From assembly GCF_002008315.2 (NCBI RefSeq), contig NZ_MVDG02000001.1, positions 992,001-1,056,000 on the forward strand: a stretch of DNA of 64,000 nucleotides, in the 5' to 3' direction. Made by a program: the position numbers and the translations under genes. This stretch comes from Arthrobacter sp. KBS0703 (GTDB lineage: Bacteria > Actinomycetota > Actinomycetes > Actinomycetales > Micrococcaceae). Positions 26,765 to 34,661 of this stretch are shown piece after piece (the first letter of the stretch is position 1; each line of letters opens with the position of its first letter). The notes beneath the pieces were generated by a model. The model was not told where the DNA came from, did no database searches, and saw only the letters and a list, made by a program, of their open reading frames with translations.

Positions 26765-27928
26765 ATGATCTTCCTCGACGCAGCAGCCACCACGCCGGTC
26801 CGCCGGGAGGTGCTCGAGGCCATGTGGCCCTTCCTGACCGGACAGTTCGGCAACCCGTCGAGCCACCATTCGCTGGGGGATGCCGCCGCCCGGGCGCTCG
26901 CGGAAGCCCGCAAGTCCGTGGCGGCCGTACTGGGATGCCGGCCGGCGGAAGTGACGTTCACGTCGGGCGGCACGGAGGCTGACAACCTGGCCGTCAAGGG
27001 AATTGCGCTGGCACGGCAGGCCGCGGACCCTGCGCTGGACCGCGTGGTGATCAGCGCCGTCGAACACCCGGCAGTGGAGGAATCCGCACGCTATCTTGAA
27101 CGCTTTCACGGGTTCACGGTGGACGTGGCATCCGTGAACAGCTACGGAACGGTGACCGCCGAAGCCCTGGCCGCGGTGCTCCGGCCCGAAACGGCGCTGG
27201 TCAGCATCATGTATGCCAACAACGAGGTGGGGACGGTCCAGCCGGTCGCTGAGCTCGCCGCCCTGGCGCGGGAGCGCGGCGTTCCCTTCCATACCGATGC
27301 CGTGCAGGCCGCAGGGTGGCTCCCGGTCGATGTGAAGACGCTGGGCGTGGACGCCCTGAGCATTTCCGGGCACAAGCTCGGCGCCCCCAAGGGCTGCGGC
27401 ATCCTGTTCGTGCGCGGCAGGACGAAGGCCGAACCCCTCATGCACGGCGGCGGGCAGGAGCGCGGCCGGCGTTCCGGCACGGAAAATGTGGCCGGGGCCG
27501 TGGGGCTTGCCACCGCGCTCACCCTGGCCCACGCGGATCAGGCGGCGCTCTCGGAACGGGTCACGGAGCTGCGGGACGAATTCATCAGCGCCGTGCTGGG
27601 CAGCGTTCCCGGCGCCGTGCTGACAGGCCATCCGGCCGACCGGCTGCCGTCCGTGGCATCTTTCTGCTTCCCGGGCACCAGCGGCGAGTCCGTGCTCCTG
27701 GAGCTGGAACGCCAGGGGGTGGTCTGCTCCAGCGGTTCGGCCTGCGCGGCGGGATCGGACGCGCCGTCGCCGGTGCTCCTGGCCCTGGGGATCGAGGCCG
27801 AGGTGGCCCAGACGGCTGTGAGGTTCAGTTTTGATTCCTCGGTGACCGCGGCGGACCTGGCGACCGCCGCCGCTGCGGTGACGGCCGCCGTCGGAAGCGT
27901 GCGGAACCTGGGCCAGATTCCCAAGTAA
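26765..27928 (+). CDS. Cysteine desulfurase (NifS/IscS family) of the NAD operon
   Basis: The 387-residue PLP enzyme starts MIFLDAAATTPVRREVLEAM. The PLP lysine is in SISGHKLGAPKGCG near residue 205. The sulfur-accepting cysteine is in GVVCSSGSACAAGSD near residue 327. It takes sulfur from cysteine. Its place 7 bp after nadC suggests it builds the Fe-S cluster of NadA, as the NAD-linked NifS of Bacillus does; this is inference from context. The last codons (PK and TAA) fall in the left arm of a palindromic repeat. Confidence 0.93.
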   Translation: MIFLDAAATTPVRREVLEAMWPFLTGQFGNPSSHHSLGDAAARALAEARKSVAAVLGCRPAEVTFTSGGTEADNLAVKGIALARQAADPALDRVVISAVEHPAVEESARYLERFHGFTVDVASVNSYGTVTAEALAAVLRPETALVSIMYANNEVGTVQPVAELAALARERGVPFHTDAVQAAGWLPVDVKTLGVDALSISGHKLGAPKGCGILFVRGRTKAEPLMHGGGQERGRRSGTENVAGAVGLATALTLAHADQAALSERVTELRDEFISAVLGSVPGAVLTGHPADRLPSVASFCFPGTSGESVLLELERQGVVCSSGSACAAGSDAPSPVLLALGIEAEVAQTAVRFSFDSSVTAADLATAAAAVTAAVGSVRNLGQIPK

Positions 27929-27985
27929 GGAGCAGCTGGCGCGGTTCTGAGCCCTGAAAACGACGCGAGCTGCTACCCAGTTGGG
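27920..27985. repeat. 66-bp palindromic intergenic repeat, copy 3
   Basis: It runs from CCCAAGTAAGGAGCAGCT to GAGCTGCTACCCAGTTGGG. It separates the convergent cysteine desulfurase and GtrA genes and supplies the desulfurase TAA stop. The GtrA stop is 4 bp outside it. Confidence 0.8.
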
Positions 27986-27989
27986 CTGG

Positions 27990-28523
27990 CTAGCGGTGCC
28001 GGGCGCGCCGGAAGATCCAGTGCCGCAGCATCGTGAACCGGACGGCGGTGGCGAGGAACCCTGACAGCGTGGTGGTCAGGAGTTCGTCGGCCACAGTGGC
28101 GTCCGGCCGGAGCCAATGGAGTACGCCGAGGCTGCCGCCGGTGATGACGAGGGCCACGAGGATCAGGACCAGGCCGTTGAGGTGGTCCCGGGCCGCCCTG
28201 CGCTGATCCGTGATCTTGAACGTGAGCCGCCGGTTGAGCGCGGTGTTCATGACGGACGTGATGATCAGCGCGGCGGCGTTGGCAAGCTGCGGCCCCAGCC
28301 ATGGCCGCAGCAGCGCATACAGCGCCAGCGAGGTGACCGTGCACACGACGCCCACTCCCGTGAACCGGATGAGCTGGCGGACCACAGGGAAGCGAAGCGC
28401 CCCGGGGTAGTGCCGGGTGGCGGGGAATCTCGCGGCGGCCGGCGCAGGTTCCGCGCCTGGCTCCGCCTCTGCCTGCTGCGTCCGCTGCGTGGGCTCGGCA
28501 ACGGGCGCGGCAGGCGATTCCAT
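27990..28523 (-). CDS. GtrA-family membrane protein
   Basis: The 177-residue protein has a Pro/Ala/Glu-rich N-terminal 45 residues and then a GtrA domain with four membrane segments: RQLIRFTGVGVVCTVTSLALYALL, ANAAALIITSVMNTALNRRLTF, a third around LNGLVLILVALVITGG and a fourth near LTTTLSGFLATAVRFTMLRHWIF. The NTALNRRLTF and RHWIF motifs are typical. GtrA proteins are thought to move lipid-linked sugars for cell-wall polysaccharide modification. No glycosyltransferase partner is adjacent. Confidence 0.9.
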   Translation of the reverse strand: MESPAAPVAEPTQRTQQAEAEPGAEPAPAAARFPATRHYPGALRFPVVRQLIRFTGVGVVCTVTSLALYALLRPWLGPQLANAAALIITSVMNTALNRRLTFKITDQRRAARDHLNGLVLILVALVITGGSLGVLHWLRPDATVADELLTTTLSGFLATAVRFTMLRHWIFRRARHR

Positions 28524-28557
28524 GGCCCAAGCCTTTCACATGCTTCGGCAGATCCGG

Positions 28558-29412
28558 CTATCGCGCCGCCGTGACCGGGTTGGTGAGCTGGCCGATTCCA
28601 CCCACGCGGCACGTGACGGTGTCGCCCGGCCGTAGGGGTGCGGTGGCCGCCGGGAAGCCGGTGAGAACCAGGTCTCCGGGGTGAAGGGTCATGAACGAGC
28701 TCAGGTAAACCAGGATCTCGTCCACTTTCCACCCCAGGTCCGCGGTGCTCGCCGTGGCCAGTGCGGAGCCGTTGTGGACGATGCCAATGGGCAGGTCGGC
28801 GTCGTCAAGCCCGGTGACGATCCACGGGCCTACCGGCGTAAACGTGTCCCGGCTCTTGGCGCTGAGCCACAGCTCGTCCGATTTCTGCAGGTCCCGGGCC
28901 GTCACATCGTTGCCAATCGTGTAACCCAGCACGGCGGTCCGTGCGTTGTCGAGCGTCAGCCGCTTCGCCGCGCGGCCGACGACGACGGCCAGTTCCGCTT
29001 CCGGCTCCACCACTCCGACGTCGGCCATCAGTTCGATCGGCTCGCCGGGGCCGATGACGCTGGTGGCGGCCTTGTGGAAGGCCTGTGCCGGCAGGTCGCG
29101 GCCAGCCTGTCCGGTGTTGTGGGCCATGCCGAGCACGTTGGCCGGCGCGCTGGGCGCCAGGAACATGAAGTCTTCCTCGCTCACGGTGTCGCCCGGTTCC
29201 CATCCGCTGCGCGGCGTGCTGTTCGCGTTGGCTGGCGAACCCCGGAACGGCGAATCGACCACGGTCCAGAGCCGGCCGGCGTCGCTGCCGAAATCAGGGG
29301 CGCTGTTGGCGACGAAGAACTGCTCAGGGACTGTGGAGAGCTGGGCGGCGGGCTCGGCAGTAGGGGCGAGCGGGCGTACGCGGGCGATCCGCTGCGGGGC
29401 AACTGGGGTCAT
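28558..29412 (-). CDS. Fumarylacetoacetate hydrolase (FAH) family protein
   Basis: The 284-residue protein has the metal-binding FAH core: VVEPEAELAVVVGR (acidic metal ligands near residue 130), GYTIGNDVTARDLQ, KSRDTFTPVGPWIVTG and the C-terminal HPGDLVLTGFPAATAPLRPGDTVTCRVGGIG. Members cleave or isomerise acylpyruvates and hydroxymuconates in aromatic degradation. A link to the HpaB-type hydroxylase at 12.4 kb is possible but they are 15 kb apart. Confidence 0.9.
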   Translation of the reverse strand: MTPVAPQRIARVRPLAPTAEPAAQLSTVPEQFFVANSAPDFGSDAGRLWTVVDSPFRGSPANANSTPRSGWEPGDTVSEEDFMFLAPSAPANVLGMAHNTGQAGRDLPAQAFHKAATSVIGPGEPIELMADVGVVEPEAELAVVVGRAAKRLTLDNARTAVLGYTIGNDVTARDLQKSDELWLSAKSRDTFTPVGPWIVTGLDDADLPIGIVHNGSALATASTADLGWKVDEILVYLSSFMTLHPGDLVLTGFPAATAPLRPGDTVTCRVGGIGQLTNPVTAAR

Positions 29413-29464
29413 TCAGCCATCGTATGCGCCGGCGCCGGCCGGGAATGCCCGGGAACGCGTGACG

Positions 29465-30127
29465 TCAGTAGAGCTCGCCCACCGGGATTTCGACGGCGAG
29501 CCTGTTGGCGGGGCCGGCGAGCGGGCACGCCCAGGCCTCGTTGTACGCGCACGACGGGTTGTAGGCGAAGTTGAAGTCGAGCACGAACTGGGCGTCGGGC
29601 CCGGAACCGCGCACGCCATGGAAAGCGCCTTTAATGGTGTCCAGCAGGTACCGGCCTGCGCCGTAGCTGCCGCCGGGGCGCCCGGCGGTGGCGTCGCGGA
29701 ACGGCACGAAGATACCGCCCCCGTAGCCCTGCAGTTTCCAGACCGCCAGCTGTCCCATCTCCGGCAGGTCAAACGTTCCCAGCCGCACGAACCTGACCAG
29801 TCCGTCCGTGCCCGTTTCAACGGTCATTTCCCGCCCCGCGCCTTCCTTGGTCAGGGGCACGTGGAATCGGTAGATGGGATCGTAGTCGGCCGTCTTGAGT
29901 CCGTAGAAACTCGCCTTGGCCTCGGCCGTCAGGGCCGACGCCGGATGGGTGGCGAACATGCGGTCCCGTTCCTGGCGCCAGTACGCATGGGCTTCATCCG
30001 GGCTGTCGGCGGCGATTTTACGGACGGTGTCGTAAAGGGCAAACGTACGCAGCCGCCAGTCCGCGATGTCGACGGCTGACATGCCCGCCAGGGTCTTTTC
30101 CGCCGCGTCCAGCTCGTTATCCGCCAT
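29465..30127 (-). CDS. DUF1684 domain-containing protein
   Basis: The 220-residue protein from ATG 30127 contains the DUF1684 core: WRQERDRMFATHPAS, YDPIYRFHVPL, LYGGGIFVPFRDATAG-like LQGYGGGIFVPFRDATAG, GSYGAGRYLLDT, LDFNFAYNPSCAYNEAWACPLAGPANRLAVEIPVGE. The last motif is the most conserved and may bind a ligand or metal. Function is unknown. A longer upstream start would add an Arg/Gly-rich tail unlike the family. Confidence 0.88.
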   Translation of the reverse strand: MADNELDAAEKTLAGMSAVDIADWRLRTFALYDTVRKIAADSPDEAHAYWRQERDRMFATHPASALTAEAKASFYGLKTADYDPIYRFHVPLTKEGAGREMTVETGTDGLVRFVRLGTFDLPEMGQLAVWKLQGYGGGIFVPFRDATAGRPGGSYGAGRYLLDTIKGAFHGVRGSGPDAQFVLDFNFAYNPSCAYNEAWACPLAGPANRLAVEIPVGELY

Positions 30128-30230
30128 ATCCCCCAGCCTAGCCCCCTTTCCGGATCCGAAACCCCGGGTCCGGATGCGAAACGCGGAAGCGGTCAACCGG
30201 GGAGCGCGGCGTCGCGGCTAGGCTGGAGGC

Positions 30231-31051
30231 ATGACAGGGATCACACCTTCCCGCCGGGTAGGCATTGCCGCCGTCGTGCTGCTGGCGGCGGGACTCATGG
30301 CCGGCTGCAGCAGCGACGGCAAGGGCGCGCCCTGTCTCTTATACACATCTAGATGTGTATAAGAGACACGGGCGCCAGCGGCGCGACGCCCGGGGCAACG
30401 GGTGGAACGTCGACTCCCTCGGCCACCGCTACCGGTCCGTCCGAGTCTCCCGGGGCAACGGCGTCGGCGTGGAAGGTCTTTTCCGACCCCGCCAAGACAG
30501 TCAGTTTCGAACTGCCGCAGGGCTGGATCGCACAGTCGGTGGATCCGGACAAGGGAACGCTGCCCGGCGCAGTGAAGATCGAAGTCAAGGACGCGGAGGG
30601 GACGTACCTGGCCGCGCTGCAGACCGGCCTTCCGGAGGCCGCTGCGGCCACGTGCGCCACGGCCGCCCGGAAGAACTACGTGGTGTCTCTTATACACATC
30701 TAGATGTGTATAAGAGACAGGCCCCACAGCGGGGGCGAGGGGACCATCGCCCCGCATGTGGTGTTCCGGGTGATTCAGGGCTACCGCTACTTCGGCTCCT
30801 ACGGGATCACCAACCTGGTGGGCGGGGCCGATTCCAAGGCCTGCCAGCTGCAGAACGTGGTCCGCGGACTCCCGGGCAAAGGGAACTACTCCTTCAGTGA
30901 CGTGCGCTCGCTGAAGCCGTTGGCGCCGGACGAGAAAGTTGCGCCCGCCAAGGCCTTCGACACCCTTGACCAGGCCGCCGGCTACGTCAACAAAGGGTCC
31001 GAATTCGCGAATGTCCAGCGGATGCTAATGTCTCTGAAGATCAAGAACTAG
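30231..31051 (+). CDS. Hypothetical lipoprotein, interrupted by two adapters
   Basis: ATG 30231 (GGAGGC just upstream) starts a signal peptide with a lipobox LMAGC, so the mature protein is probably anchored to the outer face of the membrane. A Ser/Thr/Gly/Pro linker follows the first scar. A folded domain begins AWKVFSDPAKTVSFELPQGW and continues to RKNYVV before the second scar. The rest (GEGTIAPHVVFRVIQGYRYFG to MLMSLKIKN) ends at 31051. I do not recognise the domain. Confidence 0.75.
30332..30368. other. Nextera mate-pair junction adapter (37 bp) after the lipobox
   Basis: The final base of the adapter is missing (AAGAGACA then C). It lies 10 codons after the lipid-anchor cysteine of the lipoprotein gene. 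Confidence 0.96.
30684..30720. other. Nextera mate-pair junction adapter (37 bp), second in the lipoprotein gene
   Basis: The first base of the left half is missing. It breaks the lipoprotein between KNYVV and GEGTIAPH. Confidence 0.97.
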
Positions 31052-31123
31052 TCCGGCTGCCTCGGCACACCCCCCGGGTCCGTGGCCGTGACTGGCAGAC
31101 GCTACCTCACACCCCGGAGTTAC

Positions 31124-31930
31124 ATGGAACGCACTGTCGCTGCCCGCCTGGTCTTCAAGACCGTAGCCGATACGAAGGTGGCATTGGCCATTTCCGTGGC
31201 CAGGAACCGCGGCTACGCTTCCCTCGATGAAACTCTATCGGTCACCGCGGCGGACACCGCTGTTCCGTTGACGGAGCTTTCCGACCACCACGGGGGCAGG
31301 TTCCATTACATGGAGTTTGCCGAACCGACGGAGGTCACCGTCGACTACACGGCCACGGTTGCGGGCTTCGCCGAGCCGGAGCAGGCCTCCCTCATGGAGC
31401 TCATCCGCTACGTCCGGCCGAGCCGCTACGCCGAGTCCGACCGGCTGCTCCCCACGTCCTATGCGGAGTTCGGCGGCCTTCAGGGTGAAGAACTGCTCCA
31501 CGCGGTGCGCAACTGGGTATTCAGCGAACTCCGCTATGTCAGCGGCTCCTCGCGCGGCATCGACGGAGCAGTGGAAACACTGCTGAACCGGCGAGGGGTG
31601 TGCAGGGACTACGCGCACCTGGCCATTTCGTTGCTGCGGGCCAAGAACGTTCCCGCGCGGCTGGCCGCGGTGTACGCTCCGGGCCTTTCGCCGATGGATT
31701 TCCACGCCGTGGCCGAGGCCCACATCAACGGGGCCTGGTACGTGATCGACCCGACGGGGCTGGCACCCCGTGAGTCGATGCTGCGGATCACCGCCGGACG
31801 CGATTCCTCAGACACCGCGTTCCTGTCCACCGTGGGTGGGAGCCTGTCCCTCCGGGAGATGCGCGTCACTGCGGTGGTCAACGGGGAGCTGCCGGCAGAG
31901 GATCCCGGCAAGCTGGCCGTGATCCACTAG
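31124..31930 (+). CDS. Transglutaminase-like cysteine peptidase domain protein
   Basis: The 268-residue protein from ATG 31124 has an N-terminal beta domain and a C-terminal transglutaminase-like core. The catalytic triad is visible as Cys in RRGVCRDYAHLAISLLR, His in MDFHAVAEAHING and Asp in WYVIDPTG. Such proteins are probable peptidases or amidases in actinobacteria; the substrate is unknown. An in-frame start at 31082 exists but lacks a good ribosome-binding site. The gene is convergent with the MarR gene, the stop codons being adjacent. Confidence 0.9.
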   Translation: MERTVAARLVFKTVADTKVALAISVARNRGYASLDETLSVTAADTAVPLTELSDHHGGRFHYMEFAEPTEVTVDYTATVAGFAEPEQASLMELIRYVRPSRYAESDRLLPTSYAEFGGLQGEELLHAVRNWVFSELRYVSGSSRGIDGAVETLLNRRGVCRDYAHLAISLLRAKNVPARLAAVYAPGLSPMDFHAVAEAHINGAWYVIDPTGLAPRESMLRITAGRDSSDTAFLSTVGGSLSLREMRVTAVVNGELPAEDPGKLAVIH

Positions 31931-32398
31931 CTACCGCGCGGGCAAGGAAGCGCGGAGCTTCTCCGTCAGCCTCAGCAGCTCCCTCTGCTCTGCAGCTGTG
32001 AGCGCCGGGCCGACGAGTGCGGCGATGTCCCTGACGTGGTCGCGGCCGATCTGCTTTTGCAGTTCGGCGCCCGCGTCCGTCAGCATGAGCAGCACGCCGC
32101 GGCCGTCGTTAGGTGCGGGCGTCCGCTCCACCAGGCCGCGCTTCTCCAGCCGGTCAACCAGCCTGCTGAGGCTGGACTGGCTCAGGAGCACGTTGTCGTT
32201 GAGCTCATTCAGGCGCAGCCGCCCGGACGGGCACCTGGACAGGGTGAACAGGACGTCGTATTCGTTCACTGCCAGGTCCTTGAAGGCCGGCCCGGACTGC
32301 AGCCGGCGCATCACCGCAACCTGCGCCCGGAACAGCGATTCCCAGGTTTCCGCGGCCAGGCGAACCGGAGACGCTGCCGGGGCAGTCCGGGCGGCCAT
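31931..32398 (-). CDS. MarR-family transcriptional regulator
   Basis: The 155-residue protein has a typical MarR winged helix: LAVNEYDVLFTLSRCPSGRLRLNELNDNVLLSQSSLSRLVDRLEKRGLVER, then the wing with the conserved APNDGRGVLLMLTDAG. Its ATG shares a base with the stop of the flavin-dependent oxidoreductase gene (TAATG), so it is cotranscribed and coupled. It probably controls that operon through sites upstream of 33555. Confidence 0.92.
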   Translation of the reverse strand: MAARTAPAASPVRLAAETWESLFRAQVAVMRRLQSGPAFKDLAVNEYDVLFTLSRCPSGRLRLNELNDNVLLSQSSLSRLVDRLEKRGLVERTPAPNDGRGVLLMLTDAGAELQKQIGRDHVRDIAALVGPALTAAEQRELLRLTEKLRASLPAR

Positions 32399-33555
32399 TA
32401 CGACTCCCGTGCTGCGGGGGCGGCAGGAGCGGCGGAGGCAGCAACCTGGCCGGCGTCCGTCTCCGCGGCGGTGTTCTCGGCGGCGATCTTTGCCGCCACG
32501 CGCGCGGCGTGCGTGGGCGGATCCGGCACGTGGGCCGGCTTCAGCGCCGCGTACTCCTTGCGCAGCACCGGCAGGACCTCTTCGCCGAACAGGTCCAGCT
32601 GCTCCAGGACGGTCTTCAGCGGCAGCCCTGCATGGTCGATCAGGAACAGCTGGCGCTGGTAGTCGCCGAAGAACTCGCGGAACGTGAGCGTCTTTTCGAT
32701 GACCTCCTGCGGGCTGCCGACCGTCAGCGGCGTCTGCGAGGTGAAGTCCTCAAGGGAGGGCCCGTGGCCGTAGACGGGGGCGTTATCGAAGTACGGGCGG
32801 AACTCCTTGACGGCGTCCTGCGAGTTCTTCCGCATGAAGAACTGGCCGCCCAGGCCAACGATTGCCTGGTCTGCCTTGCCGTGCCCGTAGTGCTCGTAGC
32901 GCTCGCGGTACATGCCGATCAGCTGCTGGTAGTGCTCCTTGGGCCAGAAGATGTTGTTCGCGAAGAAGCCGTCGCCGTAGTAGGCAGCCACTTCCGCGAT
33001 CTGCGGCGTCCGGATGGAGCCGTGCCAGACGAAGGGGGCAACGCCGTCGAGCGGGCGCGGCGTGGAGGTGAAGTTCTGCAGCGGCGTGCGGAACTTCCCG
33101 GACCAGTTGACCGTGTCCTCGTCCCAGAGCCGGCGCAGCAGGCTGTAGTTCTCGATCGCCAGCTCGATCCCGTCCTGGATGTTCTTGCCGAACCAGGGGT
33201 AGACCGGCGCCGTGTTGCCGCGCCCCAGAACGAGGTCCACGCGCCCGTCAGAGAGGTGCTGCAGCATGGCAAAGTCCTCGGCGATCTTCACGGGGTCGTT
33301 CGTGGTGATCAGCGTGGTGGCCGTGGAAAGCGTGATGCGCTCTGTCTGGGCGGCGATGTACGCCAGCGTGGTGGTGGGTGAGGAGGAGAAGAAGGGCCGG
33401 TTGTGGTGCTCGCCGATGGCGTAGACATCCATGCCGATTTCTTCGACCTTCTTGGCAATCGCCACCGACGCCTTAATGCGCTCGTGCTCGGTGGGGGTCC
33501 GGCCCGTGGTTGGGTCGGTGGTGATGTCGCTAACGCTGAATACGCCGATTTGCAT
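32398..33555 (-). CDS. LLM-class flavin-dependent oxidoreductase (luciferase-like)
   Basis: The 385-residue protein has the luciferase-like TIM barrel: MQIGVFSVSDITTDP, YAIGEHHNRPFFSSSPTTTLAYIA, RITLSTATTLI, DPVKIAEDFAMLQHLSDGRVDLVLGRG and VWHGSIRTPQIAEVAAYYGDGFF. It is likely to use reduced flavin to oxidise an organic substrate not identified here. The last 45 residues are an Ala/Pro-rich tail beyond the usual end. It is cotranscribed with a MarR regulator. Confidence 0.9.
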   Translation of the reverse strand: MQIGVFSVSDITTDPTTGRTPTEHERIKASVAIAKKVEEIGMDVYAIGEHHNRPFFSSSPTTTLAYIAAQTERITLSTATTLITTNDPVKIAEDFAMLQHLSDGRVDLVLGRGNTAPVYPWFGKNIQDGIELAIENYSLLRRLWDEDTVNWSGKFRTPLQNFTSTPRPLDGVAPFVWHGSIRTPQIAEVAAYYGDGFFANNIFWPKEHYQQLIGMYRERYEHYGHGKADQAIVGLGGQFFMRKNSQDAVKEFRPYFDNAPVYGHGPSLEDFTSQTPLTVGSPQEVIEKTLTFREFFGDYQRQLFLIDHAGLPLKTVLEQLDLFGEEVLPVLRKEYAALKPAHVPDPPTHAARVAAKIAAENTAAETDAGQVAASAAPAAPAARES

Positions 33556-33589
33556 GATGTGCCTTCCGTTCGCCGGGGTGTCCGTGCCT

Positions 33590-33640
33590 GTTACAACTAT
33601 AACTGATTTACATGCATTTGCATCTATCGGTTGATGTAAC
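33590..33640. promoter_or_regulatory. Nested inverted repeats upstream of the LLM-marR operon
   Basis: GTTA-N6-TAAC (33590-33603), ATGCA-TT-TGCAT (33612-33623) and the outer pair TTACAT (33608) / ATGTAA (33634) lie 35-85 bp before the oxidoreductase ATG in an AT-rich stretch. They are candidate binding sites for the MarR protein of the operon. Confidence 0.5.
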
Positions 33641-33667
33641 GCTCAGCACGGCACGTTATTCCCTCGA

Positions 33668-33734
33668 CCCAACTGGGTAGCAGCTCGCGCCGTTTTCAGG
33701 GGCTGAAAACGGCGTGAGCTGTTACCCAGTTGGG
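33668..33734. repeat. 67-bp palindromic intergenic repeat, copy 4 (best conserved)
   Basis: The arms pair almost perfectly from CCCAACTGGGTAGCAGCTC through CGTTTTCAG to the complement, with two mismatches. It follows the DUF559 gene on the minus strand and supplies that gene's last codons (HPTG) and TAA stop. Confidence 0.85.
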
Positions 33735-34483
33735 TGCCACCCGTTGGCCCGGAGCGCGGCACGAACCTTCCGGACCGCTGCCTTCGCGTCGTTTTCCATG
33801 TGCCGCCTGGAGATCCTGACCAGGACCCAGCAGGCCAAGGCGAAGTCCTCTTCCCTGGCGATATCCCTGACGATCTGGGCGGGACCCGAATGGCCTTCGC
33901 CTTCGTACTCGACAGCAACGCGGTATTCCGGGTAGGCCAGGTCCGGTTGACGAACGACGCCGGAACTCAGCATTGTGGCCACGTTCAGTTGCGCCTCCGG
34001 CAGGCCCGCGCGGTCCAGCGCCAGGCGGAGGCGCGTTTCGGGGGCGGAGTCGGCTCCGATCCGCGCCTGCTCCCGGGCCAGCCGCGCCTTCCGGATTCCC
34101 GGCGTACCTTTGTGCCGGTCCAGCATGTCGGCCAGCTCCTCCCAGGTGGCATGGGCTTCGCTCCGCCCTTCGAATTCCAGGCGGGCAAGCCGAATCAGGT
34201 GGTCAGCAACCACGGTGAGTTCATCGATACTCATCCGCCGGGCAATATCCAACCAGGTGCGGGCCCCGCTGGTGACCAGAACCCCGTTCAGCTCCACTAT
34301 TTCATCCGCAAAAAACTGCCCGCGATGCCCAGTGACGCCGCGCCGTCTCGAGATGGCCACGGAATCGGGCCGGGAAATGTGAATGTTCGGGGCGTCTGCG
34401 CCCGGAAGGAAACCGGGTACTGCAACAGCCGGAAGGCCGTGGAGTGGAGGGCCGTCGTCGTCCGTATTGCCCCCTGCCGGCAC
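33722..34483 (-). CDS. DUF559 / Vsr-like endonuclease-domain protein, possibly 5'-truncated
   Basis: The 253-residue frame from GTG 34483 contains TSGARTWLDIARRMSIDELTVVADHLIR and, near the C-terminus, the DUF559 core RQPDLAYPEYRVAVEYEGEGH with a PD...(E)xE-type nuclease pattern, then ARRHMENDAKAAVRKVRAAL-like RISRRHMENDAKAAVRKVRAALRANGW. Related actinobacterial proteins are usually longer at the N-terminus. Here a half palindromic repeat with an in-frame stop and a low-complexity tract lie just upstream, so the beginning may be lost. Role unknown; some relatives are described as AbiEi-like antitoxin domain proteins. Confidence 0.7.
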   Translation of the reverse strand: MPAGGNTDDDGPPLHGLPAVAVPGFLPGADAPNIHISRPDSVAISRRRGVTGHRGQFFADEIVELNGVLVTSGARTWLDIARRMSIDELTVVADHLIRLARLEFEGRSEAHATWEELADMLDRHKGTPGIRKARLAREQARIGADSAPETRLRLALDRAGLPEAQLNVATMLSSGVVRQPDLAYPEYRVAVEYEGEGHSGPAQIVRDIAREEDFALACWVLVRISRRHMENDAKAAVRKVRAALRANGWHPTG

Positions 34484-34512
34484 GCGGATACCGCGACTGG
34501 GCGTGATGAGCG

Positions 34513-34538
34513 AAACGACGTGCTGCTACCCAGTTGGG
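34513..34538. repeat. Half copy of the palindromic repeat, copy 5
   Basis: Only one arm is present (AAACGACGTGCTGCTACCCAGTTGGG is split by its partner's absence). It is directly followed by a purine-rich tract and an adapter, so the other arm may have been lost in assembly. Confidence 0.65.
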
Positions 34539-34620
34539 TGGGGGAGCAGGGGACGGGTGGGGGAGGAGGGGAGGAGGAGGTGGGGGAGGATGGGATGGGG
34601 GAGGTCGGGGAGGAGGGAGG
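34537..34620. other. 84-nt purine-only-like low-complexity tract
   Basis: The + strand is almost all G and A (for example GGGGGAGGAGGGGAGGAGG) between the half repeat and the adapter. Nothing genic is visible. It is either low-quality read sequence extended to the adapter or a G-rich spacer. Confidence 0.6.
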
Positions 34621-34658
34621 CTGTCTCTTATACACATCTAGATGTGTATAAGAGACAG
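34621..34658. other. Nextera mate-pair junction adapter (38 bp), intergenic
   Basis: The only scar outside a gene, 3 bp before the stop codon of the RND transporter. It may mark a false join between the DUF559 and RND regions. Confidence 0.97.
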
Positions 34659-34661
34659 GCC

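Noticed and set aside
23986..26997. A 1003-residue open frame on the minus strand opposite nadB-nadC
   Set aside because: Long antisense frames are expected in GC-rich coding sequence. The plus strand carries the recognisable NAD enzymes, and the antisense protein has no domain and passes through adapter sequence.
34537..34620. Replication origin or iteron region in the G/A-rich tract
   Set aside because: No DnaA-box-like sequences, no ordered repeats and no rep gene. It directly abuts an adapter and looks like an artefact.
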